From Reyranella sp. (lineage in GTDB: Bacteria; Pseudomonadota; Alphaproteobacteria; Reyranellales; Reyranellaceae), in assembly GCA_022844015.1 (NCBI GenBank), contig JALHMO010000003.1, forward strand, positions 1-64,000: a stretch of DNA of 64,000 nucleotides. The letters run 5' to 3'. Every line of letters begins with the position of its first letter. Within the stretch, counting starts at the first letter, position 1. The position numbers were made by a program, and so were the translations under genes. Shown here piece after piece: positions 29,932-39,329 of this stretch. The notes under the pieces are model-generated. The model did no database searches. It worked only from the letters and a program-made list of their open reading frames with translations, and had not been told where the DNA came from.

Positions 29932-31014
29932 TTAGGCCCCTCGGGTCCAGGTTTCCAGCGTGTCGCCGCCGACGATACGTGTCGCGACCAAGGTGAACCG
30001 GGTCGCGAAACCCAGCCGCTCGAGCGCCAACGGGCCGACCGCAGAGCGGCTGTCGCCACCCAGCACCAGGCCACCTCGGAAGATGCTGAGGCGATCGACC
30101 TCGCCTGCCCTGAGGAACGCCGCCGCCACCTCGCCTCCGCCTTCGACTATGAGGCGCATGATACCACGGGCGCCGAGCGCGCGGGCGGCGCCCGTGACGT
30201 CGACCCGTCCTGCCGGATCGGAAGCGACCTCGATGAGCTCGACGCCCAGCGCCTGCAGGGCCTCGCGCCTGGCCGCGGGCGCGGCCGGGGTGCACATCAG
30301 CCAGACCGGATGAGCGCGGGCCGTCGACGCCAGCTTCGAGGTCGGCGCGAGGCGTGCCCGCGAATCGAGCACGATCCGTATCGGCGAGTATCGTGCCAGG
30401 CCCGGCAGGCGGCAGGTCAGCTCGGGATCGTCCTGCGCCACGGTGTTGGCGCCGACCAGGATGGCGTCGTGCGTCGCCCGCATGCGGTGCCCCCAGGCCC
30501 GCGCTTGCGGACCGGTGATCCACTGGCTCTCGCCTGACGCCGTGGCGACCCGGCCATCGAGCGACGTGGCGAGCTTGAGATGGATCAGCGGTCTGCCCTC
30601 GCGCACGCGCAGCAGGAAGCCGGCGTTGATCTCGGCCGCCTCCGCCGCCCCCTCGCCGACCTCGACCGCGACGCCGGCGCCGCGCAGCCGGGCGTGGCCC
30701 TGGCCGTTGACCAGTGGATTGGGATCCTCGAGCGCCGAGACGACGCAGGAAACGCCCGCCGCGATCAGGGCGTCGGCGCAGGGCGGCGAGCGGCCGTGAT
30801 GCGAGCAGGGTTCAAGGGTGACGTAGACCGTGGCGCCCTTCGCCAGGTCGCCGGCCTGCCGCAACGCATCGACCTCGGCATGCGGGCGGCCGCCATCCTG
30901 GGTGCGGCCACGGCCGACCACCCGGCCATCGCGCACGATCACGCAGCCGACGGCCGGGTTGGGCCACGTGCGCCCCAACGATCGGCGCGCCAGCGCGAGC
31001 GCCGCGCGCATCAT
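29932..31014 (-). CDS. ribD: Bifunctional riboflavin biosynthesis deaminase/reductase
   Basis: Second and third riboflavin steps, 360 residues. The N-terminal CMP/dCMP-deaminase domain has the zinc site H45-A-E47 and C70...C79 (TLEPCSHHGRSPPC). The C-terminal DHFR-like reductase domain has KLATSLDGRVAT, QARAWGHRMRATHDAILVGANT (in part) and the LIVEGGGEVAAAFL motif. Start at ATG 31014 (a second ATG follows at 31011), four bases after the nrdR stop, so nrdR and ribD are co-transcribed. Confidence 0.95.
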   Translation of the reverse strand: MMRAALALARRSLGRTWPNPAVGCVIVRDGRVVGRGRTQDGGRPHAEVDALRQAGDLAKGATVYVTLEPCSHHGRSPPCADALIAAGVSCVVSALEDPNPLVNGQGHARLRGAGVAVEVGEGAAEAAEINAGFLLRVREGRPLIHLKLATSLDGRVATASGESQWITGPQARAWGHRMRATHDAILVGANTVAQDDPELTCRLPGLARYSPIRIVLDSRARLAPTSKLASTARAHPVWLMCTPAAPAARREALQALGVELIEVASDPAGRVDVTGAARALGARGIMRLIVEGGGEVAAAFLRAGEVDRLSIFRGGLVLGGDSRSAVGPLALERLGFATRFTLVATRIVGGDTLETWTRGA

Positions 31015-31018
31015 CCGG

Positions 31019-31486
31019 TCAGTCCTTGAGGCTGGCCGTCTCGGCGAGATCGGAGATGAACTCCTCGAAGTCCCGGGCCTCGCGGAAATTGCGGTAGACC
31101 GAGGCGAAGCGGACATAGGCGACCGGATCGAGCGCGCGCAGCGCGTCCATCACCAGCTCGCCGATCTGCGTCGAGGGGATCTCGCTCTCGCCGGAGCTTT
31201 CGAGGCGGCGCACGATGCCGTTGACGACACGCTCCACCCGCTCCGGGTCGACCGGCCGCTTGCGGCAGGCGACCGAGATCGAGCGCGCGAGCTTGTCGCG
31301 GTCGAAGGCGACGCGCTGGCCGTTCTTCTTGATCACGGTGAGCTCGCGCAGTTGCACGCGCTCGAACGTGGTGAAGCGCGACCCGCAGGACGGGCAATAG
31401 CGCCGCCGGCGGATCGCCGAGTTGTCATCGGTCGGTCGCGAGTCCTTAACCTGGGTGTCCTCGTGACCGCAGAATGGACAGCGCAT
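31019..31486 (-). CDS. nrdR: Transcriptional repressor NrdR
   Basis: 155-residue nucleotide-sensing repressor of ribonucleotide reductase genes. The zinc ribbon uses C3, C6, C31 and C34 ([16 protein letters not shown]) and is followed by the ATP-cone ([20 protein letters not shown]). Placed between glyA and ribD, the usual alphaproteobacterial neighbourhood; 33 bases after glyA. Confidence 0.97.
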   Translation of the reverse strand: MRCPFCGHEDTQVKDSRPTDDNSAIRRRRYCPSCGSRFTTFERVQLRELTVIKKNGQRVAFDRDKLARSISVACRKRPVDPERVERVVNGIVRRLESSGESEIPSTQIGELVMDALRALDPVAYVRFASVYRNFREARDFEEFISDLAETASLKD

Positions 31487-31519
31487 GTTCTCCCCCCCCC
31501 GTTTTTGCCTGCGCTCTTG

Positions 31520-32836
31520 TCAGTCGCGGTAGATCGGAAAGCGGGCGCAGAGCGCGTGCACCTTGGTGCGCACTTGGCTCTCCACCTGGGCGTCGCCGTC
31601 CGGCCCGTTGCGGGCGATGCCGTCGAGCACGTCGGCGATCAGATGGCCGATCTGGCGGAACTCGGCGACGCCGAAGCCGCGCGTCGTGCCGGCCGGCGAG
31701 CCCAGCCGCACGCCCGACGTCACGGTGAACTTCTCCGGATCGCCCGGGATGCTGTTCTTGTTCACCGTGATGCCGGCGCGGTCGAGCACTTTTTCCGCCG
31801 CCACGCCGGTCGCCTTCTTGGGCCTGAGGTCGACCAGCATGACGTGGCTGTCGGTGCCGCCGGAGACGATGGCGAGGCCGCGCTCGATCAGCGACGCCGA
31901 GAGCGCGCGCGCGTTGTCGACGACGTTGTGGGCATAGGTCTTGAACTCGGGGCGCAGCGCCTCGCCCAGCGCCACGGCCTTGGCGGCGATGATGTGCATC
32001 AGCGGACCGCCCTGCAGGCCGGGGAACACCGCCGAGTTGATCTTCTTGCCGACCTCGACGTCGTTCGACAGCACCATGCCGCCGCGCGGGCCGCGCAGGG
32101 TCTTGTGTGTCGTCGTCGTCACGACATGGGCGTGCGGCAGCGGGCTCGGATAGACGCCGGCGGCGACCAGGCCAGCGTAGTGCGCCACGTCGACCATGAA
32201 CCAGGCGCCGATCTCGTCGGCCACCTTGCGGAAGCGCGCCCAGTCGATGTGACGGGAATAGGCCGACGCGCCGGCGACGATCAGCCTGGGCTTCTCGCGC
32301 CGCGCCACTTCCTCCATCTGCTCGTAATCGATCAGATGGCTGTCGGGCTTGACGCCGTACGACACCACCTTGAACCATTTGCCCGACTGGTTGGCCGGCG
32401 ATCCGTGCGTGAGATGGCCGCCCTGGTCGAGCGCCATGCCCATGAAGGTGTCGCCGGGCTTCAGCAGCGCCATGAACACGGCCTGGTTGGCCTGCGCGCC
32501 GGAATGCGGCTGCACGTTGGCAAAGCTGCACTCGAACAGCTTGCAGGCGCGATCGATTGCGATCTGCTCGGCCTTATCGACCTCCTCGCAGCCGCCGTAG
32601 TAGCGCCGGCCGGGGTAGCCTTCGGCGTACTTGTTGGTCAGCACCGAGCCGGCGGCCTCGAGCACCGCCCGGGAGACGATGTTCTCCGAGGCAATCAGCT
32701 CGATCTGCTCGCGCTGGCGGTGCAACTCGCCCTTGAGGACGGCGTCGATCGCCGGATCCGACTCGGCAAGGTCGCGCGTGAACATCGGCAACGGCGCGTC
32801 GCTCAACTTGGCAGCAGCTTGACTCATCTTTGGCAA
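31520..32836 (-). CDS. glyA: Serine hydroxymethyltransferase
   Basis: PLP enzyme that interconverts serine and glycine and loads tetrahydrofolate with one-carbon units. 438 residues. The PLP lysine is K245 in [15 protein letters not shown]; the N-terminal [11 protein letters not shown] and [16 protein letters not shown] are classic, and the C-terminus is complete. The start overlaps the rpiB end by 13 bases, so rpiB-glyA-nrdR-ribD and the rib genes may form one long transcript. Confidence 0.97.
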   Translation of the reverse strand: MPKMSQAAAKLSDAPLPMFTRDLAESDPAIDAVLKGELHRQREQIELIASENIVSRAVLEAAGSVLTNKYAEGYPGRRYYGGCEEVDKAEQIAIDRACKLFECSFANVQPHSGAQANQAVFMALLKPGDTFMGMALDQGGHLTHGSPANQSGKWFKVVSYGVKPDSHLIDYEQMEEVARREKPRLIVAGASAYSRHIDWARFRKVADEIGAWFMVDVAHYAGLVAAGVYPSPLPHAHVVTTTTHKTLRGPRGGMVLSNDVEVGKKINSAVFPGLQGGPLMHIIAAKAVALGEALRPEFKTYAHNVVDNARALSASLIERGLAIVSGGTDSHVMLVDLRPKKATGVAAEKVLDRAGITVNKNSIPGDPEKFTVTSGVRLGSPAGTTRGFGVAEFRQIGHLIADVLDGIARNGPDGDAQVESQVRTKVHALCARFPIYRD

Positions 32837-33273
32837 CCCTTCGAAAGCTTCTCGACTCGCCGCACGTGGCGACCACCATCCCAGCCGGTTTTCAGAAAGA
32901 CCTGAAGCGCCTCGCGCGCCACCTCGACGCCTATCAGCCGCTGGCCGAACGCAACCACGTTGGCGTCGTTGTGCTCGCGCGCCAGACGTGCAGACGTCGC
33001 GTCGTGGACCACCGCTGCCCGGACGTTGGGATTGCGGTTGGCGGCTATCGAGATGCCGATCCCGGTCCCGCAGACGAGAACGCCGCGCTCTGCCCTGCCC
33101 GACGCGATGGCCTCGGCCATGGCCTTGCCAAAGTCAGGATAGTCGACCGATTCCGTCGAGCCGGTGCCAAGATCGAGCACCTCGTGTCCCGCGGTCTGCA
33201 GGTCGCGCTTGAGAATCTCCTTGAGATCGAAGCCGGCATGATCCGACGCGACCGCGATGGCGCTCTCCGTCAT
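32824..33273 (-). CDS. rpiB: Ribose 5-phosphate isomerase B
   Basis: Interconverts ribose 5-phosphate and ribulose 5-phosphate; 149 residues of the LacA/RpiB fold. Substrate motif [13 protein letters not shown] at the N-terminus, catalytic C68 in [16 protein letters not shown], and [17 protein letters not shown]. First gene of the glyA operon; AAAGGGA lies upstream of its ATG. The space beyond its start is the repeat-rich island region. Confidence 0.95.
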   Translation of the reverse strand: MTESAIAVASDHAGFDLKEILKRDLQTAGHEVLDLGTGSTESVDYPDFGKAMAEAIASGRAERGVLVCGTGIGISIAANRNPNVRAAVVHDATSARLAREHNDANVVAFGQRLIGVEVAREALQVFLKTGWDGGRHVRRVEKLSKGCQR

Positions 33274-33617
33274 CTCGACGGCTGGTCCCTTTCTAGCTGT
33301 TGATCCTCCGTTACCATATCGGGGGTGACGATGTCACCGTTCCCCCAAAATCATGGAGTGCCGACTACAAGGCGTTGAATCGGTTCGGGAAAATGGCGAG
33401 GCCGTGGCTGGCGCCTGCTGCAGGTGGCATCAGCTTCCAGCGTCATCCAATATTGACAACGTCAAAATGCAACCCTCCCCCCGCAATCGGGCCCCGTAAT
33501 CCGGGGGAGCTGAGACAGGGAAAATGCGAACAGTTTCTCCGTAGAGACGGGAGCCGGAGCATGCCATGGCTGGCGGCGAGCGCCGCTCACGCGCCGAAAA
33601 GGTATATCGAGCCCCAA

Positions 33618-33730
33618 TTCTTGCTGTCGCTGCGGTCGCTTGCGGTCGCAGCCTTTCGAATCGAGGGGTTGGAGCGACCGCAAGCGAAGGTCTCTTGCGG
33701 TCGCACTGCCGGTCTTCCGGTCGCATCGGC
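33618..33730. repeat. Word-covarying repeat, copy 1 (word TGCGGTCGC)
   Basis: The 9-base word TGCGGTCGC occurs at 33631 and 33641 (a variant TGCTGTCGC at 33622), then the shared core GCCTTTCGAATCGAGGGG, then the word inverted (GCGACCGCA, 33674), again direct (33696), and a last CCGGTCGCA at 33718. Segments 33674-33684 and 33694-33704 form a perfect 11-base hairpin. The order matches copies 2 and 3, although the word itself differs. Confidence 0.7.
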
Positions 33731-33785
33731 GCGTGCGCGCTCCCGTGCCGCTCGCTTGCGAGCGCCCTCGAAGCATCCGCCTGAA

Positions 33786-33890
33786 AACTTGCGTCATTTG
33801 CGTCACAGCGTCATTGGCCTTTGAAATCAGGACCTTGGCCGTGGCGCAACGGCGTGACGTTACGTCGGCAGGGTGTCGGTTTGCGTCGAT
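33786..33890. repeat. Word-covarying repeat, copy 2 (word TGCGTCA)
   Basis: Direct words TGCGTCA at 33790 and 33799 and GCGTCA at 33808, core GCCTTTGAAATCAGGACC from 33817, an inverted CGTGACG at 33853, then TACGTCG and TGCGTCG direct. It is the most decayed of the three copies, with a weak downstream hairpin. Confidence 0.55.
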
Positions 33891-33943
33891 GCTGGCGATC
33901 ACGGTCGTGTCTTCGAAGCGCGCGGGGCATGAGCTCACTGCCT

Positions 33944-34062
33944 GGGAGCGCGCCACCTGAGGCGGAGTAATCTCCGCCGTGATGGCGCCTCTTGGGATCG
34001 GTGATCGAGAAGATGAGCGCCATCTTGGCGGAGGTTACTCCCGCCACCCGTGGCGCGCTCCC
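33944..34062. repeat. Palindromic repeat, family D copy 2
   Basis: Perfect 13-base outer arms GGGAGCGCGCCAC / GTGGCGCGCTCCC, with partly paired inner arms (GGCGGAGTAATCTCCGCC against GGCGGAGGTTACTCCCGCC). It sits between copies 2 and 3 of the word-covarying repeat. Confidence 0.7.
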
Positions 34063-34113
34063 GGCAATGAGGTCGAAGGGGCAAGTTGGCGCCCGTGAGA
34101 GTCGAGGCCGAAT

Positions 34114-34220
34114 CTTGCGTCCGTTGCGTCCGTGCGTCAGCAGCCTTTGGAATCAAGGAGTTGGCGCTGACGCAAGCGAAAATCGCTGCGTCAGCGGGAA
34201 GGCGGCGTGCGTCAGCGCTG
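34114..34220. repeat. Word-covarying repeat, copy 3 (word TGCGTCAGC)
   Basis: Direct TGCGTC words at 34116, 34125 and 34133, core GCCTTTGGAATCAAGGAG from 34143, inverted GCTGACGCA at 34166, direct TGCGTCAGC at 34187 and TGCGTCAGCGC at 34208. Bases 34165-34173 pair with 34188-34196, and AGCGA pairs with TCGCT inside, giving a 14-pair hairpin with an AAA loop and one bulged A. Confidence 0.7.
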
Positions 34221-34509
34221 TTGAACAGGGTTGGGGCCGCTGGTTCGGTCTGCATCTTGCCGGACGCAGTTTGTCACGACACCGCGCGCGATGGCAGGCG
34301 CGCCAGCCGCGTTGGCTCTCTTCTGCAGCCACGACTTTGTGCACCTGATTGCATGCGTCATTGCACGCGTCGCCCTCCCGGCGGTAGCGCCGCCCTCGTC
34401 CGACTATGTCCACATTCGACGCGAAGGCAAGACGCCCCAGCCGCCCGTCGTCTCTTACCGCAAGTGGCCGGCTGCCCTGACAGGAGCGCCCCCTATGAGG
34501 CGGGCCGCG

Positions 34510-34563
34510 GGAGAGGTGCCGGAGTGGTCGATCGGGACGGTCTCGAAAACCGTTGTGCGTGCA
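34510..34563 (+). pseudogene. Truncated tRNA-Ser (CGA), 5' portion
   Basis: Bases 34510-34563 match a tRNA-Ser: acceptor strand GGAGAGG, D arm GCCGGAGTGGTCGATCGGG, anticodon stem ACGGT/ACCGT with loop CTCGAAA (anticodon CGA, 34544-34546) and the first part of the long variable arm (GTGCGTGCA). The rest of the variable arm, the T arm and the acceptor 3' strand are missing; the next bases belong to a recombinase remnant on the other strand. It cannot give a functional tRNA, so an intact copy should exist elsewhere. Confidence 0.85.
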
Positions 34564-35225
34564 TAGGATGGATTGATCTTCTCGGCCTTGGCGATCTCCT
34601 TTGATCGTCGCGTACCGGCCAGTCTCCAGCATCTTCTGCCATCGGAACGCGCGGGCAATGACCTTGACCCGCGTGCTGTCGACGTGGGCGGCATGGGCGC
34701 GCCGTCTGGTGCCAGGACCAGCTTGCGTCCGCCACGCTTGCGGACGCCGAAGGGCAACTTGATGGTGACCACAATGGACTCTGGTCCAGGAACTAGGCGG
34801 CCCTCCGGAGGTCGCCGAGTTCGTGGACGACTTGCCCAAGCCCCTGCGTCCGCAGCTACAGCTCGAGCCTGTCTGGCTTGAGCTCGATCCGCTGGACCAG
34901 CAGCGGACAATGCGAGCGTGCTCGGCGGGAAACAATTCCTCCCAAGCGGGTCGAGCCGATCGAGGGCCTCGCGGACCTTCGCCTCATGCAACTCGGCTGT
35001 GGCCCCTTCCGCCTGTGCAGCGCGCCACGTCGCCATGACGACCTCCGGCAACTTCTGCAGCGCCCGGAGCTGGTCGATGACGGGGGCCTCTGATACTGGC
35101 AACCGAGACGCGCCGGTTCTAGTCGTGCGCCGCCTGTCGTGCGCTTGCCTCGCCCTTTCGGGGCGGCCTGACGTGGAATCGGTACAGCTTGTGGGCCCCC
35201 AAGGCGTGGGTAAGTGGCCGTTTCG
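34564..35225 (-). pseudogene. Serine recombinase remnant, middle part
   Basis: Decayed piece of a large serine recombinase (resolvase/Recombinase/zinc-ribbon type), readable in several frames on the minus strand. In order: LTHALGAHKLYRFHV, VIDQLRALQKLPEVVMATWR, KVREALDRLDPL, LFPAEHARIV (shifted frame), KLPFGVRKRGGRKLVLAPDG, VKVIARAFRWQKMLETGRYATIK (read in parts) and KEIAKAEKINPSYA. These match the C-terminal half of alphaproteobacterial recombinases. The catalytic N-terminal resolvase domain is absent. It ends exactly where the tRNA-Ser fragment starts. Clearly non-functional. Confidence 0.75.
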
Positions 35226-35262
35226 CAGATGCCCGCAATGCGGGCACTGAGGAGGTGCCGCG

Positions 35263-35789
35263 TCAGATATCAATCTCTGTTTTCCCAGATCTAAGGAAAT
35301 CCAGGAAGCCAATGCCGCGATACCTGAGGGTCTGCTGCACGCTGAGCAGGATGCAGTAGTCGGCCGTTCCCTTCGCTGTGCTGCTGGCCATGGTGTTGCG
35401 CAGGCGGGTGAACGCTCGGACAGCGTGCTCAGCGTTGTTGTTGTTCCAGGGAACACCGTCGTAGTGCAGGAAGGTAAACAGGTTCTCGCGATTTTTGCCA
35501 ATCCTCTTCTGAAGCGCTGCCGCCACCCCGGTGGAGCAGGGCATGGCGGCAACCTCGTCGAAAAAGCGCTCGGCCGCTCGCCTGTGCTTTGCCAGGTGAT
35601 GCTTTTTCAGGCCCCACCTGTCGACGGTCTCAACGATCTCCCGCAGGAGCGAGCCGAATTGCCGGGCAATAGACGCCAGTTCGTCATCGAAGGGTTGCTT
35701 GAGAAGGTCCTCGTTGATGTCTCTCATTAGGTGGATGAGGCACTTTTGCTGGCGACAGGGAATGCCGTCGTACCCACCGTAAAAGTCAC
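35263..35789 (-). pseudogene. IS66-like transposase, C-terminal part of the nuclease-transposase fusion
   Basis: Continuation of the gene that begins at 39286, cut off by the ISAzo13-family insertion. It opens SDFYGGYDGIPCRQQKCLIHLMRD, read directly from the insertion edge (cut: SDFYGGYDGIP, QQKCLIHLMRD), which is the second Asp block of IS66-type DDE transposases, and has the terminal Glu block WNNNNAEHAVRAF. If the insert and one TAA duplicate are removed, the two parts join in frame (2143 + 527 bases = 890 codons). Alone this piece has an in-frame ATG at 35727 but no catalytic core. Confidence 0.85.
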
Positions 35790-35792
35790 TAA

Positions 35793-37143
35793 GGGCTTGT
35801 CACAAAATAAACGCTTCATTGTGAGCAGGCATTGAGAGGCTGCCGTGGAATTATGGTGTAGTTCCAGTCGGGATGAAAAGCATTGTACTTGATCTTGATC
35901 TTTGCGAGCTCGGGTCCTGAGACTTTGTGTCCCTTGGGATATTGATTGACATCGATGGCGGAGACGATGTTGAGGCCTGCGGTCGTCTTGGTGGCGGCGA
36001 TCAGCTGGACGATGACCTTGTGCGTAAGCAAGGGTTTGCCGCGCCAGTTCTGGCTGATGAAGGCGAACATGCGGTGCTCGATGCGGTTCCATTTGCTGGT
36101 GCCGGGTGGGTGATGAGCGACAGTGATGGTCAGTCCGGTCTGATCGGCGAGTTTCTGCAACTCGACCTTCCATAGCCTGACGCGCGCTCCATTGCTGCCG
36201 CCGCAATCGGCGGTGATGAGCAGGCGCGTGGCCGCGGGATATCGCTTTCGGCCCATGCGCCGCCACCAGCGACGGATGCTCTCCACGGCGAAGGCTGCGG
36301 TGTCGTGATTGATGCCGACACTGACCCAGCCTTCGTTGGCGGCGATGTCGTAGACCCCATAGGGGACGGCTCTGCCCTTACCGGGGATGACGAAGTCGTG
36401 GACGCGGACCGCCTCGGGCCGGCCCTTGCGCCGCAGTTCCCGACCGTTGTTCTTGAAATCGCCGACCAGCTCCTTCTTCTTGGTGTCGACCGAGATGGCC
36501 GGCTGCCTGCCACGGCGAAAGCGCCGGATGGCATTGTTGATGTGCTCGAACTGGTCGTCTCGATCGGGATGCTGGCGACCTTCGCGGGTCTTGGCGTTGG
36601 CTTGCAGGCTGAAGCCGAGGTCCTTGAGCAGGCGGCCGACCAGGCTGCGGCTGGCGCGAAATCCTCGCTCGGCAAGAGCCGCCGACAGATGGCGGTGGCT
36701 GCGGCTGACCCACAGCAGGTCGGCCTGCGGATCGCCGCGCGTAGCCGACGCCACCAGACGCAGCAAGGCCTTGCGTAAGCCTGCTTGCTCGACACTTGCC
36801 GCCTTGCGGCCGCCGCCGCTACGACGGATCAGGCCGTGAGGCCATTCCGTCGCCTCTCTGTCGAGGTCCTTGAGGCCTCGTCCGATCGTGCTGCGGGCGA
36901 TGCCCGTAAGCTGCGACACCAAGGCGATGCCGCCGCGCCCGGCGGCGCGCGCCTCGCTGGCCGCGAATAGGCGCAGGCCCTTCTCATCGAGATGGCCAGC
37001 CACGGCCTCATAGCGCATACGAATAGCGTCGGAGTCGATCACTCACACAAGATATCGTATTACTTGCAGGCTTTGTATCTATCGGTTGATTCTTTAAATG
37101 CGTTATTCAACCCGTCTCGATTCGATTATTTCGTGACGGGCCC
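35793..37143 (-). mobile_element. ISAzo13-family insertion sequence, complete
   Basis: 1351 bases. The left end reads GGGCTTGTCACAAAATAA and the right end, on the other strand, GGGCCCGTCACGAAATAA: 15 of 18 bases match as terminal inverted repeats. It is flanked by a direct duplication TAA (35790-35792 and 37144-37146). Removing the element plus one TAA restores the reading frame of the host gene, so both edges are certain to within a base or so. One transposase gene fills the element. Confidence 0.9.
35816..37042 (-). CDS. ISAzo13-family transposase
   Basis: 408-residue DDE transposase of the ISAzo13 (Rhodopirellula-type) family. The N-terminal helix-turn-helix is GIARSTIGRGLKDL. The core shows AISVDTKKKELVG (first Asp), LLITADCGGSNGARVRLWK (second Asp) and HHPPGTSKWNRIEHRMFAFIS (Glu), in the order and spacing of this family. 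The frame is intact and fills the element between its inverted repeats, so the copy may still be active. Confidence 0.93.
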   Translation of the reverse strand: MIDSDAIRMRYEAVAGHLDEKGLRLFAASEARAAGRGGIALVSQLTGIARSTIGRGLKDLDREATEWPHGLIRRSGGGRKAASVEQAGLRKALLRLVASATRGDPQADLLWVSRSHRHLSAALAERGFRASRSLVGRLLKDLGFSLQANAKTREGRQHPDRDDQFEHINNAIRRFRRGRQPAISVDTKKKELVGDFKNNGRELRRKGRPEAVRVHDFVIPGKGRAVPYGVYDIAANEGWVSVGINHDTAAFAVESIRRWWRRMGRKRYPAATRLLITADCGGSNGARVRLWKVELQKLADQTGLTITVAHHPPGTSKWNRIEHRMFAFISQNWRGKPLLTHKVIVQLIAATKTTAGLNIVSAIDVNQYPKGHKVSGPELAKIKIKYNAFHPDWNYTIIPRQPLNACSQ

Positions 37144-37146
37144 TAA

Positions 37147-39286
37147 CCAGCACTCCTTCGAATCCTGTCAGGATGTCCTTCAGTACGGAGGACTCTCGTG
37201 AAGGGGAATAAACATACGCAACCGAGGTTAGGTTGGTGAAGACCCAAACATAGTGGCCACCACCGTAGACCACCCCCTTTGTCTCGTCCGAGTGGACGAG
37301 ATGGCCTCCCGTAATCTGCCGCAAAATGGAACGGTACATCGGCTCATACATCCGCGCGGCCTCAGCTTTCAAATCGTGAACCGTCGTGGCTACCATGTTT
37401 ACCCCGAACACCTGCGCGAGATGCTCGCTGATCTTCTGGTTTGACAGGCGCTGCTCGATGACGAGATAGATTATGTAGGCGCGAAGAGTGGGGCCATACT
37501 TCGTCTTCTGCTGGAAGATCGTCTTCTCGGCACGGCAGATTCCGCACCGATGTCGTCGGTAGCGATATCGGATTATCCACCGCTTGATCCCACCCTTAAC
37601 AAACTTTAGGTCATAAAGAATCTTGACCGTCTCGCCGAAGGACCAGAGCTTCAAAGAACCGCATTTCGGGCAACCTTCCGGCTTGTCATCTACAGCTACC
37701 TCTTGGTTGGCGGAGGTGGTCGCCCTGGAAAGTCGCGTCCTGCGAGTCGATTTGGCGATTGTCTTGTCGGTGCGAATATAGACGCGCGAACGTTGGTAGT
37801 TCCAATAAGCCGCTGCGTTGATCTTCTCGAACTCTGGAAGGGCGCATTGCAGTTTGCCAAATGTCCTCTGGAACGGCACTTCCAGCGAGCCCACGTGGAT
37901 CGTGTCGAGCCCTTGTTCGCTGTTCTCGCCGCTAAGGCCGACCAAGGCCTCGGTCACGATTTGGGCGGCATGGCAATCGTCACTATTGTAGCCGATAAGT
38001 TCCTGCTTGAGGGTGTCGTCGCTCGTCAGTTCCCAGTGGCGCCGGGCAAGGATCGCTGCCTGGCCAGACGAGTGTGGCCATTGCCATTCGAAGCCCAGCC
38101 ACCGGGCGACCTCTTTCAGACCGTTGGTGTGTGTGGGGAAATAGACTCGTCCGTAAATGATCGCGAGAATGTTCACCGCCCGCTCGATCAACCGGTCGAC
38201 GAAGTTGGTATCGCCGTCTTCCGGCGGCCACCGTTCCCTCATCTGTCTAAGAAAGCGGCTCTCGTACGCGCCGTAATGGAAGAGCCGAGGGTCTTCGAAC
38301 TGACGGAGGATGTCGAGACATTGTCGCCACATTCGGCCTTCGTCCTCGGGGCGGTCGGCCCAGAACGACCACTGCACGGGTTCTCCGGTACCATGGTGGC
38401 GAAGGCCTACCAAATAGTAGAAGTTGCGGTCCGGCGCGCCCTCAACATCGATGAAGAGTGAGTCACCGCCGGAAGGGACTACCGGCGTGCCGACAACATG
38501 AATCTTGCCTTTCTTCAGCGCGAGGGCTTTGAGCTTGTGATCGTGCCGGGCTTGCAACTCGGTTCGTCGCGGCGTCGATCTTGGTCGGCTCTTACGCCGC
38601 GGCCTGTAGCCATAAGACAGCTGGGTGATCGTCGTGATGCCTTTGTCTCTAAATTTGGTCCGCTCCTTCGGCGTGATAGCACTGAGCAGGGACAGGTCGT
38701 CCCTTTCGATAGAGATGCTGCGGCAGCGCGACTGGTATTCGCATGCGGGGCAATGCTTGTTCAGAATCGGACTCGATGCGGCTGGCGATTCTGCTAATGC
38801 TACCATGGTGTCTAGGATCTCCCGCGCTTTCGAAAGCAGGGGCACAATGTTGACGCGCTTCAGCCGAGAGTGTTGGCCATGTGCAATGTGTCCGGTGGCT
38901 GGCATTGGACAGCGCGGCCCTTGGGAAACCGCCAAGGCCGCGAAGGCGAGCAGTAGCTCATCGGATTTGTCGATCCGCTCCCAGGGGGAATATAGAATGG
39001 GGATAACATGCGGGTAGCCGCTCGGCCGCTCGGCGCCTCGACGCTGGTGCATGGGTTTGTTGGTACTCCATACGGACGATTCAGCGTCGATGGTCGGTGA
39101 GGAGTCAGCAACGGGGGCAACGCGGTCAACCTCTGCCTTTGCCTTGTATGCATCGGCTACGCTTGCACGCATTGATGACCAGAACTTGTCGCTGGGAATT
39201 TCGCCGGTGTGCACGAGCCATCCCTTTGTGGGACATTGCAAATGGGCAGCGAACGTCGCTGCCGTGATTTCTGGGCTCAACGCCAT
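37147..39286 (-). pseudogene. TM0106-type RecB-like nuclease fused to IS66-like transposase, interrupted
   Basis: N-terminal 714 residues of an about 889-residue protein. Residues 1-190 resemble the TM0106 RecB/Cas4-like family: C18 and the cluster C179-x2-C182-x5-C188 (HCPACEYQSRC) suggest a 4Fe-4S site. Residues about 275-445 form an RNase H-like DEDD exonuclease (FIDVEG with D280/E282, HYGAYESRF, GYNSDDC). A zinc ribbon follows (C539, C542, C581, C584), then an IS66-type DDE core beginning HSDETK (D667) and ending GFEGVLV, where the ISAzo13-family element is inserted. Intact except for that insertion, so recently broken. Confidence 0.83.
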
Positions 39287-39329
39287 CTCCGATCCCTCTT
39301 GAGGTGAGGCTATGGGTGCCTAGTCTAGG

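Larger units (their letters stand above)
33274..34509. other. Gene-free repeat region upstream of rpiB
   Basis: About 1.2 kb in which I see no convincing coding sequence on either strand. It holds three copies of a word-covarying repeat (33618, 33786, 34114) and one long family D palindrome (33944). The first 340 bases next to rpiB should contain the rpiB promoter but show no recognisable riboswitch. The region ends at a truncated tRNA-Ser. Confidence 0.6.

Noticed and set aside
29924-31018. FMN riboswitch expected for riboflavin genes
   Set aside because: The rib genes are packed behind nrdR and glyA with no leader; no conserved RFN-type elements are seen in the gaps.
33618-34220. Possible CRISPR array because of short words repeated with spacers
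   Set aside because: The words are 6-9 bases, occur in both orientations, change between units and have no regular spacer length; no cas genes are nearby.
37147-39286. Cas4-like N-terminus taken as a CRISPR adaptation gene
   Set aside because: The protein continues into an IS66-type transposase and no other CRISPR component or array is present; the cysteine cluster is shared by many RecB-like nucleases.
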